Below are positions 31,156 through 39,700 of a stretch of DNA of 64,000 nt, piece after piece. Every line of letters starts with the position of its first letter. Position 1 is the first letter of the stretch. The DNA comes from Thereva unica. Its lineage: Eukaryota > Arthropoda > Insecta > Diptera > Therevidae. A program made the position numbers and the translations under genes. The stretch spans positions 137,068,876 to 137,132,875 of the forward strand of contig OX465281.1 of NCBI GenBank assembly GCA_949987705.1. Direction: 5' to 3'. The notes beneath the pieces were generated by a model. That model was given only the letters and a program-made list of their open reading frames with translations. It searched no databases and was not told the origin of the DNA.

Positions 31156-33355
31156 TGTTACATACAGAATTTGTAAGGGTCTCTCTCGGTGAAAAACGGA
31201 GCCCTTAGACAAATTCCCATGTATACTTTCATACAGGGAGCCTTTTACATCAAATTCGCAGTTAATGAGTTTGATGCAATATGAGCTCCCTGCGAACAAC
31301 AAATCCTAAACGGAAAATAATTATCTAATTTCCATTTTCAAATGTACAAAATTCCTTAACGGACAAATCTTCAACGTACAAAATTCCACTTCAACATGTT
31401 CCAGACGTAACCTAATCCGCGCGCATTTTGTGAGATTTGCAAGGTGCGCAATTACCTTTGCACCCTTCCCAAGCTTTTCTGGCAAACAGTGATCTTGACT
31501 TTGACTTTCTTGAAAGTAATTTGACCCACCCAACAATAATTAAGTGCAACTTGCAATGCGCCGCGTGAGAAGCGCGCGATAAGCAAGTTGCGCAGGTGGG
31601 AACGAATTCAAGGGCGAGTTTTTCCCAGCCGGTGGACAATTTTCCATGCCACCACCGGCGGGTGAAAATTTGAGTTAGTTGAGTGTTGTTCTAACTGTCT
31701 TCGGCTTCGCAAACCAAAAAACACGGCTCGGCGGCGGTTGAAAATTTATTTGTGAAACCAAAAGAAAGTACTATTTGAAAATTTATTTGTGAACCTAAAA
31801 GAAAATATTTTTGAAAGTTTATTTGTGAACCTAAAGGAAATATTGTAGAAAATATAGTTGAAAATTTATTTGTGAAACCAAAAGAAAGTATTATTTGAAA
31901 ATTTATTTGTGAAACCAAAAGAAAGTACTATTTGAAAATTTATTTGTGAACCTAAAAGAAAATATTTTTGAAAGTTTATTTGTGAACCTAAAGGAAATAT
32001 TGTAGAAAATATAGTTGAAAATTTATTTGTGAAACCAAAAGAAAGTATTATTTGAAAATTTATTTGTGAAACTAAAAGAAAGTACTATTTGAAAATTTAT
32101 TTGTGAACCTAAAAGAAAATATTTTTGAAAGTTTATTTGTGAACCTAAAGGAAATATTGTAGAAAATATAGTTGAAAATTTATTTGTGAAACCAAAAGAA
32201 AGTATTATTTGAAAATTTATTTGTGAAACTAAAAGAAAGTACTATTTGAAAATTTATTTGTGAACCTAAAAGAAAATATTTTTGAAAGTTTATTTGTGAA
32301 CCTAAAGGAAATATTGTAGAAAATATAGTTGAAAATTTATTTGTGAAACCAAAAGAAAGTATTATTTGAAAATTTATTTGTGAAACCAAAAGAAAGTACT
32401 ATTTGAAAATTTATTTGTGAACCTAAAAGAAAATATTTTTGAAAGTTTATTTGTGAACCTAAAGGAAATATTGTAGAAAATATAGTTGAAAATTTATTTG
32501 TGAAACCAAAAGAAAGTATTATTTGAAAATTTATTTGTGAAATTAAAAGAAAGTACTATTTGAAAATTTATTTGTGAACCTAAAAGAAAATATTTTTGAA
32601 AGTTTATTTGTGAACCTAAAGGAAATATTGTAGAAAATATAGTTGAAAATTTATTTGTGAAACCAAAAGAAAGTATTATTTGAAAATTTATTTGTGAAAT
32701 TAAAAGAAAGTACTATTTGAAAATTTATTTGTGAACCTAAAAGAAAATATTTTTGAAAGTTTATTTGTGAACCTAAAGGAAATATTGTAGAAAATATAGT
32801 TGAAAATTTATTTGTGAAACCAAAAGAAAGTATTATTTGAAAATTTATTTGTGAAACCAAAAGAAAGTACTATTTGAAAATTTATTTGTGAACCTAAAAG
32901 AAAATATTTTTGAAAGTTTATTTGTGAACCTAAAGATAATATTGTAGAAAATATAGTTGAAAATTTATTTGTGAAACCAAAAGAAAGTATTATTTGAAAA
33001 TTTATTTGTGAAACTAAAAGAAAGTACTATTTGAAAATTTATTTGTGAACCTAAAAGAAAATATTTTTGAAAGTTTATTTGTGAACCTAAAGATAATATT
33101 GTAGAAAATATCGTGGAAAATTCATTTGTGAAACGAAAAGAAAATATTATTGAAAATTTATTTGTCCCAAAACGAGGATAAGGTATTATTATATAACAAT
33201 TATTATTAAATATTAAACGAGTGGCGCAAAAAAAAAAAGGGGGGGTAAACAACTTTAAATTTAATAAAGAGACTTTTAAGGAAGAATAAAATATAAATAA
33301 ATAAAAAAGAAATAAGACGGCATTATAAATATATATATAAAAATAAAACATAACA
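31156..33355 (+). repeat. gypsy-A 3' LTR (2200 bp, expanded)
   Basis: It has the same ends as the 5' LTR. The excess of 1060 bp is explained by the tandem array, which spans one shortened 120-bp unit (31737-31856) and eight 157-bp units (31857-33112), minus a 2-bp indel near 31395. Flanking sequence is otherwise nearly identical to the 5' LTR. Confidence 0.93.
31737..33112. repeat. 157-bp higher-order tandem array, eight full units
   Basis: Unit starts at 31857, 32014, 32171, 32328, 32485, 32642, 32799 and 32956 are exactly 157 bp apart. Unit-specific variants (aaccaaaag, aactaaaag or aattaaaag in the second sub-repeat) are shared between neighbours, suggesting block-wise amplification. The minus-strand frames over the array (69-138 codons) follow from the repeat; 157 is not a multiple of three. 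Confidence 0.93.
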
Positions 33356-33359
33356 TTTT
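33356..33359. repeat. gypsy-A target site duplication TTTT, right
   Basis: It matches TTTT at 23186-23189. The uninterrupted LTR at 41893-41896 has one copy only. Confidence 0.9.
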
Positions 33360-33468
33360 GGAGTTTTAATAAACGAGTCAACGGTTAAAGATATAAAATT
33401 CAGTTGTTTTGTTTCCTCAACGTTTAACATTTTTACAATCAGTTGTTTTGTTTCCTCATCGTTTAACA
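33360..33468 (+). repeat. BEL/Pao 5' LTR, second part
   Basis: It continues the LTR from 23189 and matches 41897-42005. It ends with two direct repeats of a tcagttgttttgtttcctca-type phrase and TTTAACA. Confidence 0.92.
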
Positions 33469-33470
33469 TT

Positions 33471-33483
33471 TGGTCCTTCGAGC
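33471..33483 (+). promoter_or_regulatory. BEL/Pao primer binding site, tRNA-Tyr type
   Basis: TGGTCCTTCGAGC starts two bases after the LTR. It complements the 3' end of insect tRNA-Tyr (acceptor CCTTCGA, end TCGAAGGACCA). The match is 13 nt. Confidence 0.75.
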
Positions 33484-33507
33484 GAAGTTTTAAATAAATT
33501 AAATCAA

Positions 33508-33601
33508 CCTCTAGAACAAGGTGTCTTGAGGCTCTGAAAATATAAAAAATAATAATAATTTTATCCCTATAAACCAACCTCTAGAACACAGTGTCCAGAG
33601 G
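33508..33601 (+). promoter_or_regulatory. Pair of repeated stem-loops in the BEL/Pao leader
   Basis: CCTCTAGAACAAGGTGTCTTGAGG-like (33508-33531) and CCTCTAGAACACAGTGTCCAGAGG-like (33578-33601) blocks are direct repeats that can each fold into a short hairpin. Their place between the PBS and the start codon is where packaging or dimerisation signals of retroelements lie. That role is inference. Confidence 0.5.
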
Positions 33602-33735
33602 CTCTGAAATATCCCCAAATTACCATTAAATTAACCTATCCAAACCGCGACATAAAACGTTGAAGTTGTGCGGTCTTCAACAAATTATCCTCCTCACCTA
33701 ATTCCAAATTTATTCAGTGACAGAAAATCATCAAC

Positions 33736-36700
33736 ATGGATCCACTGGTGAAGCAGCAAAGTCTTCTGGTAAAAACAATCCAGAAGGTGGCAACGCAATT
33801 ACGCAAGGATTCTTCAGCAAGGAAAACAAAGGAATATGGCGAGGCGCGATTACAAACAATAAACCATACCTGGGAACAAATCGAACTGCTCAACTCCCAG
33901 ATAGAAGTTATGAAAGATCAGCACCCCGACCATAAGTACTTCACTGAGAGCTACTATGGTCAAATCGAATCTCTATACGAGCAAACAAGAGATCAAGCAG
34001 AAACAATCATTCGAGAAGCAATCGATAGAAAAAAGAACTCGGATGAAATTGCAGTTCAACTACGTCTAATAAAAAAGCAAACAGGGATAATTGAAACACT
34101 GAATCGCAACATACAAACTATTCAAGAGGGACTCGGACTACCACAATCATCTATTCACTATAAACAAAAAATAAAACTCCTAAATGATTACTGGGAAATG
34201 ATACTTCATAACCATGCAGAAATAATAAGCTCAGGGAAATTTAAGGATGACTATTTTGAGAAAGATATGTTTGCTACAACAGAGGACGTGTATCAGACCA
34301 CCATCATCAACCTCCAAGAAAAGATGGAAGAGGTGTCACTGTCAACCGCACAGCCAGTTTCAGGACAACCACAGACAAGTAGTACAGCGATAATAATGGA
34401 TAACAATTCAGCAGTTAAGCTACCTCGTATTGATATCCCAAATTTTAGTGGTGATTACCTCAAATGGCCATCATTCAGAAGCCTATTCATGGAACTAATT
34501 CACAAGAACGGGCGAATTACAAAGGCTGAGAAATTGTTCTATTTAAAGGCAAACGTAAAAGCCGAACCTGGAGAGCTAATTCAACATTTGAGTATAACAA
34601 ATGAGAACTACGACACAGCATGGGAAATCCTAGACCGAAGATACAATAATAAAAGAACCCTGGTATCAGCACAACTGCGAACGCTCTGTAATCAACCAGA
34701 GCTTTCCAAGGAGTCAGCCATTAATCTAAAGGGGCTCCATGACACAACACTAGAATGCCTAGAGGCAATTAAAAATCTGGACATTGACATTAAAACCTGG
34801 GATCCATTGCTAATACATCTGTTGGTCCAGAAACTTGATAAAGAAACACGAAGAATCTACGAGCAATCATTGAAAAATCCTAGGGAGCTGCAGGATCTGA
34901 AACAATTTCTAGAGTTCCTCGAAAACCGATTCCAAGGGTTGGAGTCGATTGAACCTATGAAACCTAACCTCACAGCCAAACAGTCAGAAAAAAAGAATGA
35001 GGTGAAGGTGCATCACGGTGCAGTAGGCAAACTAAGCTGCACCTATTGTCAAGCAGACCATAAAATTTACTCGTGCGATAAATTTGCTAACCTTAATACC
35101 CTCCAAAGAAATGCGGCAATTCGAAAAGCTAAACTATGCACTAATTGCCTGGTAAAGGGCCATGCAGTAAACAAGTGTAAAAGCTGGAGAACTTGTAAAT
35201 TGTGTAGTAAAAAACATCATACATTACTACATCTTGACCATGTAAACCCTCAAGGCAGGATAAATGGGCAATCATTGGACCCGAGATCATCAGAAGTATC
35301 GTCGCACGTAGCAGAGAGCCTAGTTCATCACCCCGTTCTACTGGCTACAGCAGAAGTAACAGCAGTTGGAAAAAATGGAAAATTGGTAGTGCTTCGAGCT
35401 CTTGTTGATCAAGGGGCTCAAGCAAGCTTCATAACAGAAAATGCCGTTCAGCGCTTACAATTACCAAGGAGGCGCATCTCCGCAAGAGTAACTGGCGTAG
35501 GCGGATCAACGTTAGAAACCATCAAGGCATGCATCAAGCTGACGATTAAACCGAGATTTACATCAGAGTATTCGACAACAACTACGGCACTAGTGTTAAA
35601 AAATCTTACAAGATTGCTGCCATCTGAAAGGATCTTTCCAAAAACAACGTGGACACATACCAAGAACCTTACCCTAGCAGACCCTAAATATGATGTCCCT
35701 GGTAAAATCGATATTATAATCGGAGCAGAAGTATTTGGAAGAATCTTACTGGGGAATGTATTACGCGGACCACCGGGATCTCCCATAGCACAGGAAACAG
35801 AATTGGGGTGGATTCTATCAGGCGAAGTTGAGCAAGAGTCATCAAACACAAACCTACAATGTTATATCAGTGAAGTTGGCCTAAACGAAGAAATACGCAG
35901 ATTCTGGGAATTAGAAGAACTAACCACTAATGCAGTTCTAACAACTGAGGACATAATATGCGAGACTCACTATAAAACAACATATAAAAGAGCAGCTAAC
36001 GGTCAGTACATTGTAAGGCTTCCATTCAAAAAGAACCCTGAAGATTCCAATTTGGGAGGATCCAAGGAACTCGCTTTAGCACGATTACTCCAATTGGAAA
36101 AAAAGTTTAAAACAAACAAATCATTCGAAATCATGTATAAGGAGTTTATGAAAGAATACCTGCAGCTCGGACACATGATTCCAGTAACTGATCACATAGA
36201 TACAGCCTATTACTTACCTCATCATGCAGTAATGAAGGAGGACAGCACAACGACGAAACTAAGAGTCGTATTTGATGGTACCGCCAAACGTCAAAATCAC
36301 GAAAGCTTAAACGAGATTCTATTAACTGGCCCACAGATACAACAAACGTTAGTCTCAATTTTAATCAGATGGAGAAAACATAAAGTAGTATTTACATCAG
36401 ACATTGAAAAAATGTACCGTCAAATAAAGGTTGACGTCAGAGATCAAAATTATCAGCGTGTTCTGTGGCGAAATTCTCCAGACGAACCCATCAAGGAATT
36501 CAATTTAACGACTGTTACCTATGGGACTGCAAGCGCACCATTCCTGGCAATTCGAACACTTCAACAATTAGCTAAGGATACATCAACAGATTTTCCGTTA
36601 GCAGAAAGAGTTATAATGCGAGATACTTACGTGGACGATATTGTATCAGGAGGAGACTCCGTAGAAGAAGCAATTGAAATAAGTTCTCAATTAATCACCT

Positions 36701-39700
36701 CGCTCAAAAAAGGGGGATTTAATTTGAGAAAATGGAATAGTAACTGCAGGGAATTGCTACAGAAGCTACCATGGCAGCTGAGAGAGGTTGCCCCAGAGTT
36801 CGACTTTGACCAAGAAAGATCGATAAAGGCACTTGGAGTGCATTGGAGTCCATCTACTGACCTCTTCAAAATAAAGGTCAACACGAAAGACAATAAACCA
36901 CCCCTAAGTAAGCGTGAATTATTGTCACAAGCTGCCAAAATCTTCGACCCAATAGGACTACTAGCACCAATTACTATAAGTATTAAACTAATGTTCCAAG
37001 AACTATGGACAGAAGGCCTAGATTGGGACGAACCACTACCCCAAGAAGTCAGTCTAAAATGGGAAAAAATTCAGGTAGAACTTCCTTCCTTAATGCAAAT
37101 CCACGTACCACGATGGATTGGATACTCTCGAGAAGCACACCATTACGAATTGCACGGATTTTCAGACGCATCAGAAAAAGCATATAGTGCTGCAATTTAC
37201 TTCAGAACGATATGTGGAGAAAAAACAACAGTATCGTTGCTAACGGCTAAAACAAAGGTTGCTCCCCTAAAATCAAAATTATCCCTACCACGTCTAGAAT
37301 TGTGTGGAGCAACTCTTCTTGCCAAATTATTACGGGAAACCATAGACAGCTTAGAAATTCCAGATGTGCCATATTACGCCTGGACAGATTCAAAGATTGT
37401 ACTATCGTGGATTTGCCAGGACCCACATAAATGGAAAACCTTTGTCGGCAACCGAGTGTCAGAGATTCAATCAGCAACTAGTAAGGAATTATGGCGTCAT
37501 ATAAGATCAGCTGAAAACCCAGCTGACATAGCGTCAAGAGGGTTATCTCCTTCGAAATTAAAGGCAAACACGTTGTGGTGGGAAGGTCCACAGTGGCTCA
37601 AAAACGATCAAGTTATATATCCAGCAAGTGAAATAGAGGAAACAGACTTAGAACAGAGAAAAGCTGTAATCAACACGGCAACATTGGAAGTCAACGAAAA
37701 TAGGATTGAATCCTTGCTGCAAAATTATTCATCATTGAGAAAGCTACTGCGGATCATAGCATATTGTAAACGATTTATAACCAATTGCATGAAGACTAGT
37801 AACAAACGAATTACTGGTCCTCTCACGGTTGAAGAAATTGAAAACGCATTACCCCCAATAATCCAAATAACTCAAAAAGAACATTTTAAAGAGGAACTGG
37901 AGAAGCTAAAAACGGGACAAGAATTATCAAAGTCAAGCCGACTGATTACACTAAACCCCTTTCTGGACGTAAACGGACTCATACGTGTTGGTGGAAGGTT
38001 AGACAAGTCAACCTTAGACTATGCACAAAAACATCCCATTATAATTCCTCACAAGGGTGAAATAACCTCACTCATCATAGACGAAGCTCATCAGAAGACA
38101 CTCCACGGAGGAAACACCTTAACTCTGGAAATAATCCGTCAACGCTATTGGATATTGAATGGACTAAAGGCAGTGAAGGGCCACATTCACAAATGTATCA
38201 AATGTCATCGATACAAAAAGCAGATGTCACAGCAATTAATGGGTATGCTGCCGAAAGCTAGAGTTACTCCCAGTCGACCATTTACGCATACTGGCGTGGA
38301 CTATGCCGGTCCCTTTGATCTACTGGCCACCACGGGCAGAGGTAGTCGAACCCACAAGGGATATATCGCAATTTTCGTATGCCTCACTACCAAGGCCATG
38401 CACATTGAAGTAGTAACGGACCTCACATCTAAGGCATTCATTGCAGCATTTAAAAGGCTAGTCAACCGTAGAGGGCCTGTTGCACACGTATATAGTGACA
38501 ATGCTACAAACTTCGTTGGCGCTAGTCGAATAATTAGCGATCTTCACCGACAACATTCCTATAGAGCAGAAGTCAGTGAAGCCTTAAGAGAAGATGGAAC
38601 ACAGTGGCACTTCATCCCACCATCATCCCCACACTTCGGAGGATTGTGGGAGGCAGGAGTGAAATCAACCAAGCATCATATGCGCAGAGCGATTGGAGAA
38701 ACAAGATTAACTTATGAGGAGATGGCCACATTAATGACACAAATAGAAGCATGTCTGAATTCCCGCCCCCTATGTCCGTTATCGGAAGATCCAGACAATC
38801 TAGAAGTATTAACTCCTGGACATTTTTTGACAGGCGCACCTATTTTGTCGCTACCAGATCGAAACCATTTAGAAATCAATCCGAATCTACTAAAGCGATG
38901 GGATCGACTGGACAGAATGTATCAGGAATTCTGGAAAAAATGGTCCATGGAATATATTGGGAGGCTACAATGCCGACCTAAGTGGAACCAGAAACAGGAC
39001 AATTTGAAAATAGGTAACCTTGTCTTAATCAAGGACGATAACCTACCACCTGCTAGATGGGCTCTTGGAAGAGTAGTTGCAACACACCCAGGGGCTGATG
39101 GACTGGTCAGAGTTGTAACATTACAAACCAAAACGGGAATGTTAAAGAGACCGGTAGTAAAATTATCTCTACTACCAGTAGTCAGTAGCAACAGCGACGA
39201 AGAGCCAGGCACATTAACCAACATCATGGGTGAAGAGATGAAAGACTGTGGAGAGGAACTATCGTCAACACAACCGAAAGCAAATGCCCGAAACCCTAAG
39301 AACCGCAAAAGGGCCGCTCATCACATAAGTCAATCAAAAGAGGCAAAGATAAGCAAGCAAGAACGGAAACCATGTCCTCAGCGCACATATCGACCAAATC
39401 TATTGAGCTGTTTATTCATCATTACTACTTTCATCGTTATAATATCAGCTGAGAATCTGGTTACACCGTATAAAGTGTCCACACTTAAAAATAGAGAAGG
39501 TATTTACTTTGACGACATCGCAGAAGTGCAATTATATTTTATTTTCAAATTGTCCTGTTGTGACTGTGGAGAGGAACTATCGTCAACACAACCGAAAGCA
39601 AATGCCCGAAACCCTAAGAACCGCAAAAGGGCCGCTCATCACATAAGTCAATCAAAAGAGGCAAAGATAAGCAAGCAAGAACGGAAACCATGTCCTCAGC

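Larger units (their letters stand above)
23190..33355 (+). mobile_element. Ty3/gypsy retrotransposon (gypsy-A), nested in the BEL/Pao 5' LTR
   Basis: The LTRs begin TGTTACATA and end ACATAACA. The insertion is flanked by TTTT at 23186-23189 and 33356-33359, the 4-bp duplication usual for Ty3/gypsy. The order is 5' LTR (1140 bp), tRNA-Ser type PBS, gag, pol (protease-RT-RNase H-integrase), about 470 bp without a gene, purine tract and 3' LTR (2200 bp). There is no env. Outside the repeat array the LTRs differ only by small indels and homopolymer lengths, so the insertion is recent. The uninterrupted LTR at 41548-42005 is its empty site. Confidence 0.95.

Noticed and set aside
31737..33112. CRISPR-like array of regular repeats
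   Set aside because: The 157-bp units are contiguous without variable spacers, lie inside an LTR and occur in an animal-type genome.
35448..35849. 133-codon minus-strand frame inside the BEL/Pao polyprotein
   Set aside because: Antisense shadow of the protease region.
38922..39308. 128-codon minus-strand frame
   Set aside because: Antisense shadow of the integrase C-terminus and env start.
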